A stretch of DNA of 64,000 nt, taken from the NCBI GenBank assembly GCA_963580455.1, contig OY756960.1, forward strand, positions 8,370,001 through 8,434,000. Reading direction: 5' to 3'. The notes under the pieces are model-generated. The model was not told where the DNA came from, ran no database searches, and saw only the letters and a list, made by a program, of their open reading frames with translations. Within the stretch, counting starts at the first letter, position 1. Every line of letters starts with the position of its first letter. Source of the stretch: Euonymus europaeus (lineage: Eukaryota > Streptophyta > Magnoliopsida > Celastrales > Celastraceae). Positions 8,729 through 21,691 of the stretch are shown here, piece by piece. Both the position numbers and the translations under genes were made by a program.

Positions 8729-11622
8729 TTATACTCGTAAAATTTCACATAGAAGAACAATAAAAAGTGTACACCGAGCAACTTTCATGGTCCGAAGTTG
8801 CTCAACTCTATCTATGGAGGAGCTTTTAACGGTTTTTGTGCATTTGTCATAGAAAGGTTGTGTTTTGGCATCGAAATAATCTAGGAAGCTTATACTTGTA
8901 AATTTTGACATAGAAGAACAATAAAAAGTGTACACCGAGCAACTTTCATGGTCCGAAGTTGCTCAACTCTATCTATGGAGGAGATTTTAACGGTTTCTGT
9001 CCATTTGGCATAGAAATGTGGTGATTTGGCATCGAAATAATCTAGGAAGCTTATAATCGTAAAATTTCACATAGAAGAACAATAAAAAGTGTACACCGAG
9101 CAACTTTCATTGTCCGAATTTGCTCAACTCTATCTATGGAGGAGCTTTCAACGGTTTTTGTCCATTTGTCATAGAAAGGTGGTGTTTTGGCATGGAAATA
9201 ATCTAGAAATATTATACTCGTAAAATTTGACATAGAAGAACAATAAAATGTGTACACCAAGCAACTTTGATGGTCCGAAGTTGCTCAACTCTATCTATGG
9301 AGGAGCTTTGAACGTTTTTTGTCCATTTGTCATAGAAAGGTGGTGTTTTGCATCAAAATAATCTAGGAAGCTTATACTCGAAAAATTTGACATAAAAGAA
9401 TAATAAAAAGTGTATATCGTGCAACTTTGACGGTTCGAAATTGCTCAACTCTATCTATGGAGAAGCTTTTAACTGTTATTTTCTATTTGTCATAGAGAGG
9501 TGGTGTTTTGGCATCGAAGTACTCTAGGATGCTTATACACGTAAAATTTGACATAGAAGAACAATAAAAAGTGTACACCGAGCAACTTTCATGGTCCGAA
9601 GTTGCTCAACTCTATCTATGAAGGAACTTTTATCGGTTTTTGTCCATTTGGAATAGAAAGTTCGTGTTTTGGAATCGAAATAATCTAGGAAGTTATACTC
9701 GTAAAATTTGACATAGAAGAACAATAAAAAGTGTACACCGAGCAACTTTCACGGTCCGAAGTTGCTCAACACTATCTATGGATGAGCTTTTAACGGTTTT
9801 TGTCCATTTTTTATAGAAAGTTGGTATTTTGGCATCGAAATAATCTAGGAATATTATACTCGTAAATTTGACATAGAAGAACAATAAAAAGTGTACACCG
9901 AGCAACTTTCATGGTCCGAAGTTGTCAACTCTATCTAGAGTGGAGCGTTTAGTGGTTTTTGTCCATTTGTCACAGAAAGGTGTTTTTTTAGCATCAAAAT
10001 AATCTAGGAAGCTTATACTCGAAAAATTTGACATAGAAGAACAATAAAAAGTGTACACCGAGCAACTTTCATTGTCCGAATTTGCTCAACTCTATCTATG
10101 GAGGAGCTTTTAACGATTTTTGTCCATTTGTCATAAAAAGGTTGTTTTTTGGCATCGAAATAATCTAGGAAGCTTATACTCGTAAAATTTGACAGAGAAG
10201 AACAATAAAAAGTGTACACCGAGCAACTTTCAAGGTCCGAAGTTGCTCAACTCTATCTATGGAGGAGCTTTTAACGGTTTTTGTGCATTTGTTATAGAAA
10301 GGTTGTGTTTTGGCATCGAAATAATCTAGGAAGCTTATACTCGTAAATTTTGACATAGAAGAACAATAAAAAGTGTACACCGAGCAACTTTCATGGTCCG
10401 AAGTTGCTCAACTCTATCTATGGAGGAGATTTTAACGGTTTCTGTCCATTTGGCATAGAAATGTGGTGATTTGGCATCGAAATAATCTAGGAAGCTTATA
10501 ATCGTAAAATTTCACATAGAAGAACAATAAAAAGTCTACACCGAGCAACTTTCATTGTCCGAAGTTGCTCAACTCTATCTATGGAGGAGCTTTTAACGTT
10601 TTTTGTCCATTTGTCATAGAAAGGTGGTGTTTTGGCATCAAAATAATCTAGGAAGCTTATACTCGAAAAATTTGACAAAAAAGAACAATAAAAAGTCTAT
10701 ATCGTGCAACTTTGACGGTTCGAAATTGCTCAACTCTATCTATGGAGAAGCTTTTAACTGTTATTTTCTATTTGTCATAGAAAGGTGGTGTTTTGTCATC
10801 CAAATAATCTAGGAAGCTTATACTCGTAAAATTTGACAAAGAACAACAATAAAAAATGTACGCCGAGGAACTTTCATGGTCCGAAGTTGCTCAACTCTAT
10901 CTGTGGAGGAGCTTTTAACGGTTTTTGTCCATTTGGCATAGAAATGTGGCGATTTGGCATCGAAATAATCTAGGAAGGTTATAATCATAAAATTTGACAT
11001 AGAACAGCAATAAAAAGTGTACACCGAGCAATTTTGATAGTCCGAAGTTGCTCAACTCTATCTATGAAGGAGATTTTAACAGTTTTTGTCCATTTGGCAT
11101 AGATACATGGTGTTTTGGAATTGAAATAATCTATGCGGCTTATACTCATAAAATTTGACATAGAAGAACCCTAAAAAGTGTACACCGAGCAACTTTCAAA
11201 GTTCGAAGATGCTCAACTCTATCTATGGGGGAGCATTCAACGGTTTTTGTCCATTTGTCATAGAAATGTGGTGTTTTGGCATGGAAATAATCTAGGAAGC
11301 TTATACTCATAAATTTTGACATAGAAGAACAATAAAAAACGTACACCGAGCAACTTTCATGGTCCGAAGTTGCTCAACTCTATCTATGGGGGAGCTTTTA
11401 ACGGTTTTTGTCCATTTGGCATAGAAATGTGGTGTTTTGGCATCGAAATAATCTAGGAAGCTTATACTCCTAAAATTTGACAAAGAAGAATAATAAAAAA
11501 TGTACACCGAGCAACTTTCATGGTCCGAAGTTGCTCAACTCTATCTATGGAGGAGCTTTTAATGATTTTTGTCCATTTGGCATAGAAATGTGGTGTTTTG
11601 GCATGGAAATAATCTAGAAAGC
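8729..11622 (+). repeat. Compound HOR unit, second copy (18-mer, 2,894 bp)
   Basis: This is the second copy of the block at 5191-8728, with one dimer instead of three. Its first monomer recurs again at 11623, beginning a third copy that soon passes into C/B cassettes. The match includes rare private variants such as GAACCCTAAAAAG (near 8275 and 11169) and TCTATGCGGC (near 8237 and 11131), which makes independent origin implausible. Confidence 0.82.
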
Positions 11623-13080
11623 TTATACTCGTAAAATTTCACATAGAAGAACAATAAAAAGTGTACACCGAGCAACTTTCATGGTCCGAAGTTGCTCAAC
11701 TCTATCTATGGAGGAGCTTTTAACGGTTTTTGTCCATTTGTCATTGAAAGGTGGTGTTTTGGCATCGAAATAATCTAGGAAGCTTATACTCGAAAAATTT
11801 GACATAAAAGAACAATAAAAAGTGTATATCGTGCAACTTTGATAGTTCGAAATTGCTCAACTCTCTCGATGGAGTTGTTTTTAATAGTTTTGCCGAATTT
11901 AGACTTATATTGTTCTCTTGACAACAAAACAATTTACGAAGCGAATACTAGTAATTTTGGACATAAAGAAACAATAAAAAGTGCATACCGAGCAACTTTC
12001 GTGGTTCGGAATTGCTCAACTCTCCTTATGGAGGAACTTTTATTAGTTTTCATTATTTGTCATAGAAAAGTGGTGTTTTGGCATGGAAATAATCTAGGAA
12101 GCTTATACTCGTAAAATTTGACATAGAAGAACAATAAAAAGTATATATCGTGCAACTTTGATAGTTCGAAATTGCTCAACTCTCTTGATGGAGTTGTTTT
12201 TAATAGTTTTTCCGAATTTTGACCGATATTGTTCTCTTGACAACAAAACAATTAACGAAGCGAATACTAGTAATTTTGGACATAAAGAAACAATAAAAAG
12301 TGCATACCGAACAACTTTCGTGGTTCGGAATTGCTAAACTTTCCTTATGGAGGAACTTTTATTAGTTTTCATTATTTGTCATAGAAAGGTGGTGTTTTGG
12401 CATCGAAATAATCTAGGAAGCTTATACTCGTAAAATTTGACAAAGAACAACAATAAAAAATGTACACCGAGCAACTTTCATGGTCCGAAGTTGCTCAACT
12501 CTATCTATGGGGGAGCTTTCAACGGTTTTTGTCCATTTGTCCTAGAAAAGTGGTGTTTTGGCATGGAAATAATTTAGGAAGCTTATACTCGTAAATTTTG
12601 ACATAGAAGAACAATAAAAAGTGTACATCAGGCAACTTTCATGGTCCGAAGTTGCTCAACTCTATCTACGGAGAAGCTTTTAACGGTTTTTGTCCATTTG
12701 GCATAGAAATGTGGTGATTTGGCGTCGAAATAATCTAGGAAGCTTATAATCGTAAAATTGGACATAGAACAACAATAAAAAGTGTACACCGAGCAAATTT
12801 GATAGTCTGAAGTTGCTCAACTCTATCTATGAAGGAGATTTTAACGGTTTTTGTCCATTTGGCATAGATACATGTTGTTTTGGAATTGAAATAATTTAGG
12901 AGACTTATACTCATAAAATTTGACATAGAAGAACCATAAAAAGTGTACACCGAGCAACTTTCAAGGTCCGAAGTTGCTCAACTCTATCTATGGGGGAGCT
13001 TTCAACGGTTTTTGTCCATTTGTCATAGAAATGTGGTGTTTTGGCATGGAAATAATTTAGGAAGCTTATACTCGTAAAAT
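11623..13080 (+). repeat. Satellite segment with two back-to-back C/B cassettes
   Basis: Two complete divergent cassettes lie in direct tandem between the landmarks at 11786 and 12424 (638 bp, four monomers of about 159-160 bp). Elsewhere in the array cassettes are usually separated by A monomers. After them, A monomers continue to the fusion joint at 13081. No gene is present. Confidence 0.8.
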
Positions 13081-13107
13081 TTGACAACAAAACAATTTAC
13101 GAAGCGA
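13068..13107 (+). repeat. 40-bp partial monomer at an A-to-C fusion joint
   Basis: The monomer starting at 13068 reads as type A for its first bases, then at TTGACA (13081-13086) switches to the end of a C monomer (ACAACAAAACAATT). The next ATACT landmark comes only 40 bp later, at 13108. TTGACA occurs in both parent sequences, so this looks like a microhomology joint that removed about 121 bp of the expected monomer. Confidence 0.8.
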
Positions 13108-16100
13108 ATACTTGTAATTTTGGACATAAAGAAACAATAAAAATTGCATACCGAGCAACTTTCGTGGTTCGAAATTGCTCAACTCTCCTTATGGAGGAGC
13201 TTTTATTAGTTTTCATTATTTTTCGTAGAAAGTTGGTGTTTTGGTATCGAAATAATCTAGGAAGTTATACTCGTAAAATTTGACATAGAAGAACAATAAA
13301 ATGTGTACACCGAGCAACTTTGATGGTCCGAAGTTGCTCAACTCTATCTATGGAGGAGCTTTTAACGGTTTTTGTCCATTTTTCATAGAAAATTTGTGTT
13401 TTGGCATCGAAATAATCTAGGAAGCTTATACTCATAAAATTATACATAGAAGAACAATAAAAAGTGTACACCGAGCAACTTTCATGGTCCGAAGTCATCA
13501 ACTCTATCTATGAAGGAGCTTTTAACGGTTTCTGTCCATTTGGCATAGATATGTGGTGTTTTGGCATCGAAATAATCTACGAAGCTTAGACTCGAAAAAT
13601 TTGACATAGAAGAACAATAAAAAGTGTACACCGAGAAACTTTCATGGTCCGAAGTTGCTCAACTCTCTCGATGGAGTTGTTTTTAATAGTTTTGCCGAAT
13701 TTAGACCGATATTGTTCTCTTGACAACAAAACAATTTGCAAAGCGAATACTAGTAATTTTGGACATAAAGAAACAATAAAAAGTGCATACCGAGCAACTT
13801 TCGTGGTTCGGAATTGCTCAACTCTATCTATGGAGGAGCTTTTAACGGTTTTCATCCATTTTTCATAGAAAGTTGGTGTTTTGGCATCGAAATAATCTAG
13901 GAAGCTTATACTCATAAAATTTGACATAGAAGAACCATAAAAAGTGTACACCGAGCAACATTCAAGGTCTGAAGTTGCTCAACTCTATCAATGAGGAAAT
14001 TTTCAACGGTTTTTGTCCATTTGTCATAGAAAGGTGGTGTTTTGGCATGGAAATAATCTAGGAAGCTTATACTCATAAAATTTGACATAGAAGAACAATA
14101 AAATGTGTACACCAAGCAACTTTGATGGTCCGAAGTTGCTCAACTCTATCTATGGAGGAGCTTTTAACGGTTTTTGTCCATTTGTCATAGAAAGGTGGTG
14201 TTTTGGCATCAAAATAATCTAGGAAGCTTATACTCAAAAAATTTTACATAAAAGAACAATAAAAAGTGTATATCGTGCAAGTTTGACGGTTCGAAATTGC
14301 TCAACTCTATCTATGGAGGAGCTTTTCACTATTATTGTCCATTTGTCAGAGAGAGGTGCTGTTTTGGCATCGAAATAATCTAGGAAGCTTATACTCGTAA
14401 AATTTGACAAAGAACAACAATAAAAAATGTACACCGAGCAACTTTGATGGTCCGAAGTTGCTCAACTCTATCTATGGGCGAGCGTTCAACGATTTTTGTC
14501 CATTTGTCATAGAAAGGTGGTGTTTTGGCATGGAAATAATCTAAGAAGCTTATACTCGTAAATTTTGACATAGAAGAACAATAAAAAGTGAACACCGAGC
14601 AACTTTCATGGTCCGAAGTTGTCAACTCTATCTATGAAGGAACTTTTAACGATTTTTGTCCATATGTCATGGAAATGTGGTGTTTTAGCATCGAAGTAAT
14701 CTAGGATGCTTATACACATAAAATTTGACATAGAAGAACAATAAAAAGTGTACATCGAGCAACTTTCATGGTCCGAAGTTGCTCAACTCAATCTATGAAG
14801 GAACTTTTATCGATTTTTGTACATTTGGCATAGAAAGTTCGTGTTTTGGAATCGAAATAATCTAGGAAGTTATACTCGTAAAATTTGACAAAGAACAACA
14901 ATAAAAAATGTTCACCGAGCAACTTTGATGGTCCGAAGTTGCTCAACTCTATCTATGAAGGAGATTTTAACGATTTTTGTCCATTTGGCATAGATACGTG
15001 GTGTTTTGGAATTGAAATAATCTAGGAGGCTTATACTCATAAAATTTGACATAGAAGAACCATAAAAAGTGTACACCGAGCAACTTTCAAGGTCCGAAGT
15101 TGCTCAACTCTATCTATGGGGGAGCTTTCAACGGTTTTTGTCCATTTGTCATAGAAAGGTGGTGTTTTGGCATGGAAATAATTTAGGAAGCTTATACTCG
15201 TAAAATTTGACAAAGAAGAACAATAAAAAGCGTACACCGAGCAACTTTCATGGTCCGAAGTTGCTCAACTCTATCTATGGAGGAGCTTTTAACGGTTTTT
15301 GTCCATTTGGCATAGAAATGTGGTGTTTTGGCATCGAAATAATCTAGAAAGCTTATACTCGTAAAATTTGACAAAGAAGAACAATAAAAAATATACACCG
15401 AGCAACTTTCAAGGTCCAAAGTTGCTCAACTCTATCTATGGAGAAGCTTTTAATGGTTTTTGTCCATTTGGCATAGAAATGTGGTGTTTTGGCGTGGAAA
15501 TAATCTAGAAAGCTTATACTCATAAAATTTCACATAGAAGAACAATAAAAAGTGTACACCGAGCAACTTTCACGGTCCGAAGTTGCTCAACTCTATCTAT
15601 GGAGGAGCTTTTAATGGTTTTTGTCCATTTGGCATAGAAAGGTGGTGTTTTGGCATGGAAATAATTTAGGAACCTTATACTCGTAAAATTTGACAAAGAA
15701 GAACAATAAAAAGCGTACACCGAGCAACTTTCATGGTCCGAAGTTGCTCAACTCTATCTATGGAGGAGATTTTAACGGTTTTTGTCCATTTGGCATAGAA
15801 ATGTGGTGTTTTGGCATCGAAATAATCTAGGAATCTTATACTCGTAAAATTTGACAAAGAATAATAATAAAAAATGTACACCGAGCAACTTTCATGATCC
15901 GAAGTTGCTCAACTCTATCTATGGAGGAGCTTTTAATGGTTTTTGTCCATTTGGCATAGAAATGTGGTGTTTTGGCATGGAAATAATCTAGAAAGCTTAT
16001 ACTCATAAAATTTCACATAGAAGAACAATAAAAAGTGTACACAGAGCAACTTTCATGGTCCGAAGTTGCTCAACTCTATCTATGGAGGAGCTTTTAACGG

Positions 16101-19100
16101 TTTTTGTCCATTTGTCATAGAAAGGTGGTATTTTGGCATCGAAATATTCTATGAAGCTTATACTCGAAAAATTTGACATAGAAGAACAATAAAAAGTGTT
16201 TATCGTGCAACTTTCATAGTTCAAAATTGCTCAACTCTCTCGATGGAGTTGTTTTTAATAGTTTTTTCGAATTTAGACCGATATTGTTCTCTTGACAACA
16301 AAACAATTTACGAAGCGAATACTAGTAATTTTGGACATAAAGAAACAATAAAAAGTGCATACCGAGCAACTTTCAAAGTTCGGAATTGCTCAACTCTCCT
16401 TATGGAGGAGCTTTTATTAGTTTTCATTATTTGTCATAGAAAGTTGGTGTTTTAGCATCGAAATAATCGAGGAAGTTATACTCGTAAAATTTGACATAGA
16501 AGAACAGTAAAATGTGTACACCGAGCAATTTTGATGGTCCGAAGTTGCTCAACTCTATCTATGGAGGAGCTTTTAACGGTTTTTGTCCATTTTTCATAGA
16601 AAGTTGGTATTTTGGCATCGAAATAATCTAGGAAGCTTATACTCGTAAAATTTGACATAGAAGAACAATAAAAAGTGTACACTGAGCAACTTTCATTGTT
16701 CGAAGTTGTCAACTCTATCTATGAAGGAGCTTTTAACGGTTTTTCTCCATGTCATAGAAATATGCTGTTTTTGCATCGAAGTAATCTAGGATGCTTATAC
16801 ACGTAAAATTTGAGATAGAAGAACAATAAAAAGTGTACACCGAGCAACTTTCATGGTCCGAAGTTGCTCAACTCTATCTATGAAGGAGATTTTAACGGTT
16901 TTTGTCCATTTGGCATAAATATGTGGTGTTTTGGCATCGAAATAATCTACGAAGCTTATACTCGGAAAATTTGACATAGAAGAACAATAAAAAGTGTACA
17001 ACGAGCAACTTTGATGGTCCGAAGTTGCTCAACTCTATCTATGGAGGAGCTTTTAACTGTTATTGTCCATTTGTCATAGAAAGGTAGTGTTTTGGCATCG
17101 AAATAATCTAGGAAGCTTATACTCAAAAAATATGACATAGAAGAACAATAAAAAGTGTATATCGTGCAACTTTGATATTTCGAAATTGCTTAACTCTCTC
17201 GATGGAGTTGTTTTTAATAGTTTTGCCGAATTTAGACCAATATTTTGTCTCTTGACAACAAAACAATTTGCGAAGCGAATACTAGTAATTTTGAACATAA
17301 AGAAACAATAAAAAGTGCATACCGAGCAACTTTCGTGGTTCGGATTTGCTCAACTCTATCTATGGAGAAGCTTTTAACGGTTTTTGTCCATTTGGCATAG
17401 AAAGTTCGTGTTTTGGAATCGAAATAATCTAGGAAGTTATACTCGTAAAATTTGACATAGAAGAACAATAAAAAGTGTACGTCGAGCAACTTTCACGGTC
17501 CGAAGTTGCTCAACTCTATCTATGGATGAGCTTTTAACGGTTTTTGTCCATTTTTCATAGAAAGTTGGTGTTTTGGCATCAAAATAGTCTAGGAATATTA
17601 TACTCGTAAATTTGACATAGGAGAACAATAAAAAGTGTACACCGAGCAACTTTCATGGTCCGAAGTTGTCAACTCTATCTTTGGTGGAGCGCTTAGCGGT
17701 TTTTGTCCATTTGTCACAGAAAGGTGTTTTTTTGGCATCGAAATAATCTAGGAAGCTTATACTCGAAAAATTTGATATAGAAGAACAATAAAAAGTGTAC
17801 ACCGAGCAACTTTCATGGTCCGAAATTGCTCAACTCTATCAATGGAGGACCTTTTAACGGTTTTTGTCCATTAGTCATAGAAATGTGGTGTTTTGGCATC
17901 GAAATAATCTATGAAGTTTATACTCGAAAAATTTGACATAGAAGAACAATAAAAAGTGTTTATCGTGCAACTTTCATAGTTCGAAATTGCTCAACTCTCT
18001 CGATGGAGTTGTTTTTAATAGTTTTTTCGAATTTAGACCGCTTTTGTTCTCTTGACAACAAAACAATTTACGAAGCGAATACTAGTAATTTTGGACATAA
18101 AGAAACAATAAAAAGTGCATACCGAGCAACTTTCGTGGTTCGGAATTGCTCAACTCTCCTTATGTAGGAGCTTTTATTAGTTTTCATTATTTGTCATAGA
18201 AAGTTGGTGTTTTAGCATCGAAATAATCTAGGAAGTTATACTCGTAAAATTTGACATAGAATAACAATAAAATGTGTACATCGAGCAACTTTGATTGTCC
18301 GAAGTTGCTCAACTCTATCTATAGAGGAGCTTTTAACGGTTATTGTCCATTTTTCCTAGAAAGTTGGTATTTTGGCATCGAAATAATATAGGAAGCTTAT
18401 ACTCGTAAAATTTGACATAGAAGAACAATAAAAAGTGTACACCGAGCAACTTTCAAGGTCCGAAGTTGTCAACTCTATCTATGGTAGAGCGTTAAGCAGT
18501 TTTTGTCCATTTGTCATAGAAAGGTGTTTTTTTGGCATCGAAATAATCTAGGAAGCTTATATTCGAAAAATTTGACGTAGAAGAACAATAAAAAGTGTAA
18601 ACCGAGCAACTTTCATGGTCCGAATTTGCTCAACTCTATCTATGGAGGAGCTTTTAACGGTTTTTGTCCATTTGTCGTAAAAAGGTGGTTTTTTGGCATC
18701 GAAATAATCTAGGAAGCTTATACTCATAAAATTTGACATAGAAGAACAATAAAAAGTGTACACCGAGCAACTTTCAAGAACCGAACTTGCCCAACTCTAT
18801 CTATGGTGGAGCTTTTAATGGTTTTTGTGCATTTGTCATTGAAAGGTGGTGTTTTGGCATCGAAATAATCTAGGAAGCTAATACTCGTAAATTTTGACAT
18901 AGAAGAACAATAAAAAGTGTAGACCGAGCAACTTTCATGGTCCGAAGTTTCTCAACTCTATCTATGGAGGTGCTTTTAACGTTTTTTGTCCATTTGGCAT
19001 AGAAATGTGGTGATTTGGCATCGAAATAATCTAGGAAGCTTATAATCGTAAAATTTGACATAGAAGAACAATAAAAAGTGTACACTGAGCAACTTTGATG

Positions 19101-20640
19101 GTCCGAAGTTGCTCAACTCAATCTATGGAGGAGCTTTTAACTATTATTGTCCATTTGTCATAGAATGGTGGTGTTTTGGAATCGAAATAATCTAGGAAGT
19201 TATACTCGTAAAATTTGACATAGAAGAACAATAAAAAGTGTACACCGAGCAACTTTCATGGTCCGAAGTTGCTCAACTCTATCTATAGATGAGCTTTTAG
19301 CGGTTTTTATCCATTTTTCATAGAAAGTTGGTGTTTTAGCATCGAAATAATCTAAGAATATTATACTCGTAAATTTGACAAAGGAGAACAATAAAAAGTG
19401 TACACCGAGCAACTTTCATGGTCCGAAGTTGTCAACTCTATCTATGGTGGAGCGTTTTGCGGTTTTTGTCCATTTGTCACAGAAAGGTGTTTTTTTGGCA
19501 TCGAAATAATCTAGGAAGCTTATACTCGAAAAATTTGACATAGAAGAACAATAAAAAGTGTACACCGAGCAACTTTCAAGGTCCGAAGTTGCTCAACTCT
19601 ATCTAAGGAGGAGCTTTTAACTATTATTGTCCATTTGTCATAGAAAGGTGGTGTTTTGGAATTGAAATAATCTAGGAAGCTTATAATCGTAAAATTTGAC
19701 ATAGAAGAACAATAAAAAGTGTACACTGAGCAACTTTGATGGTCCGAAGTTGCTCAACTCAATCTATGGAGGAGCTTTTAACTATTATTGTCCATTTGTC
19801 ATAGAAAGGTGGTGTTTTGGAATCGAAATAATCTAGGATACTTGTAAAATTTGAGATAGAAGAACAATAAAAAGTGTACACCGAGCAACTTTCATGGTCC
19901 AAAGTTGTCAACTCTATCTTTGGTGGAGCGTTTACCGGTTTTTGTCCATTTGTCACAGAAAGGTGTTTTTTTGGAATCGAAATAATCTAGGAAGCTTATA
20001 CTCAAAAAATTTGACATAGAAGAACAATAAAAAGTGTACACCGAGCAACTTTCATGGTCCGAAGTTGTCAACTCTATCTATGGTGGAGCGTTTTGCGGTT
20101 TTTGTCCATTTGTCACAGAAAGGTGGTGTTTTGGCATGGAAATAATCTAGGAAGCTTATACTCATAAATTTTGACATAGAAGAACAATAAAAAGTGTACA
20201 CCGAGCTACTTTCATGGTCCAAAGTTGCCCAACTCTACCAATGGAGGAGCTTTTAACGGTTTTTTTCCATTTGGCATAGAAATGTGGTGATTTGGCATCG
20301 ATATAATATGGGAAGCTTATAATAGTAAAATTTTACATAGAACAACAATAAAAAGTGTACACCGAGCAACTTTGATGGTCCGAAGTTGCTCAACTCTATC
20401 TATGAAGGAGATTTTAACGGTTTTTGTCCATTTGTCATAGATATGTGGTGTTTTGCAATTGAAGTAATCTAGGAGGCTTATACTCATAAAATTTGACAAA
20501 GAAGAACCATAAAAAGTGTACACCGAGCAACGTTCAAGGTCCGAAGTTGCTCAACTCTATCTATGAGGGAGCTTTCAACGGTTTTTGTCCATTTGTCATA
20601 GAAAGGTGGTGTTTTGGCATGGAAATAATTTAAGAAGCTT
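13108..20640 (+). repeat. Satellite segment of mixed, less ordered monomers
   Basis: A monomers of several subtypes are mixed with C/B cassettes near 16.2, 17.16 and 17.96 kb and with an A-to-C hybrid near 13.64 kb (GTCCGAAGTTGCTC followed by AACTCTCTCGATGGAG). The cassette near 17.16 kb has TATTTTGTCTC where others have TATTGTTCTC, a variant shared with those near 28.2 and 31.9 kb. A small deletion removes most of the AAGCTTA landmark near 19.84 kb. I could not define a clean higher-order period here. Confidence 0.75.
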
Positions 20641-21123
20641 ATACTCGTAAAATTTGACAAAGAAGAACAATAAAAGGCGTACACCGAGCAACTTTCATTG
20701 TCCGAAGTTGCTCAACTCTATCTATGGAGGAGCTTTGAACGGTTTTTGTCCATTTGTCATAGAAAGGTGGTGTTTTGGCATGGAAATAATTTAAGAAGCT
20801 TATACTCGTAAAATTTGACAAAGAAGAACAATAAAAGGCGTACACCGAGCAACTTTCATTGTCCGAAGTTGCTCAACTCTATCTATCGAGGAGCTTTGAA
20901 CGGTTTTTGTCCATTTGTCATAGAAAGGTGGTGTTTTGGCATGGAAATAATTTAAGAAGCTTATACTCGTAAAATTTGACAAAGAAGAACAATAAAAGCC
21001 GTACACCGAGCAACTTTCATTGTCCGAAGTTGCTCAACTCTATCTATGGAGGAGCTTTGAACGGTTTTTGTCCATTTGGCATGGAAATGTGGTGTTTTGG
21101 CATCGAAATAATCTAGGAAGCTT
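20641..21123 (+). repeat. Monomer triplication
   Basis: Three successive monomers that begin near 20641, 20802 and 20963 are almost identical. They share the private combination of AATTTAAGAAGC, GACAAAGAAG, CATTGTCCG and GAGCTTTGAACGG. Differences are only a few bases, such as GGCGTAC/GCCGTAC and CTATGG/CTATCG. This indicates recent single-monomer (161-bp) amplification. Confidence 0.8.
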
Positions 21124-21283
21124 ATACTCGTAAAATTTGACAAAGAAGAACAATAAAAAATGTACAACGAGCAACTTTCATGGTCTGAAGTTGCCAACTT
21201 TACCTATGGAGGAGCTTTTAACTGTTTTTGTCCATTTGGCATAGAAATGTGGTGTTTTGGCATGGAAATAATCTAGAAAGCTT

Positions 21284-21375
21284 ATACTCATAAAATTTCA
21301 CATAGAAGAAGAATAAAAAGTGTACACCGAGCAACTTTCATGGTCCGAAGTTGCTCAACTCTATCTAGGAAGCTG
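21284..21375 (+). repeat. Truncated 92-bp monomer (69-bp deletion)
   Basis: The landmark-to-landmark distance is 92 bp instead of 161. The sequence jumps from CAACTCTATCTA to GGAAGCTGATAC at 21363-21367. ATCTA occurs in the normal monomer at both deletion ends, 69 bp apart, so a 69-bp deletion at 5-bp microhomology explains the joint. The HindIII site is also lost here (AAGCTG). Confidence 0.85.
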
Positions 21376-21691
21376 ATACTAGAAAAATTTGACATAGAAG
21401 AACAATAAAAAGTGTATATCGTGCAACTTTGATCGTTCGAAATTGCTCAACTTTCTCGATGAAGTTGTTTTTAATAGTTTTGCCGAATTTAGACCGATAT
21501 TGTTCTCTTGACAACAAAACAATTTACGAAGCGAATACCAGTAATTTTGGAGATGAAGAAACAATAAAAAGTGCATGCCGAGCAACTTTCGTCGTTCGGA
21601 ATTGCTCAACTCTCCTTACGGAGGAGCTTTTATTAGTTTTCATTATTTGTCGTAGAAAGTTGGTGTTTTGGCATTGAAATAATCTAGGAAG

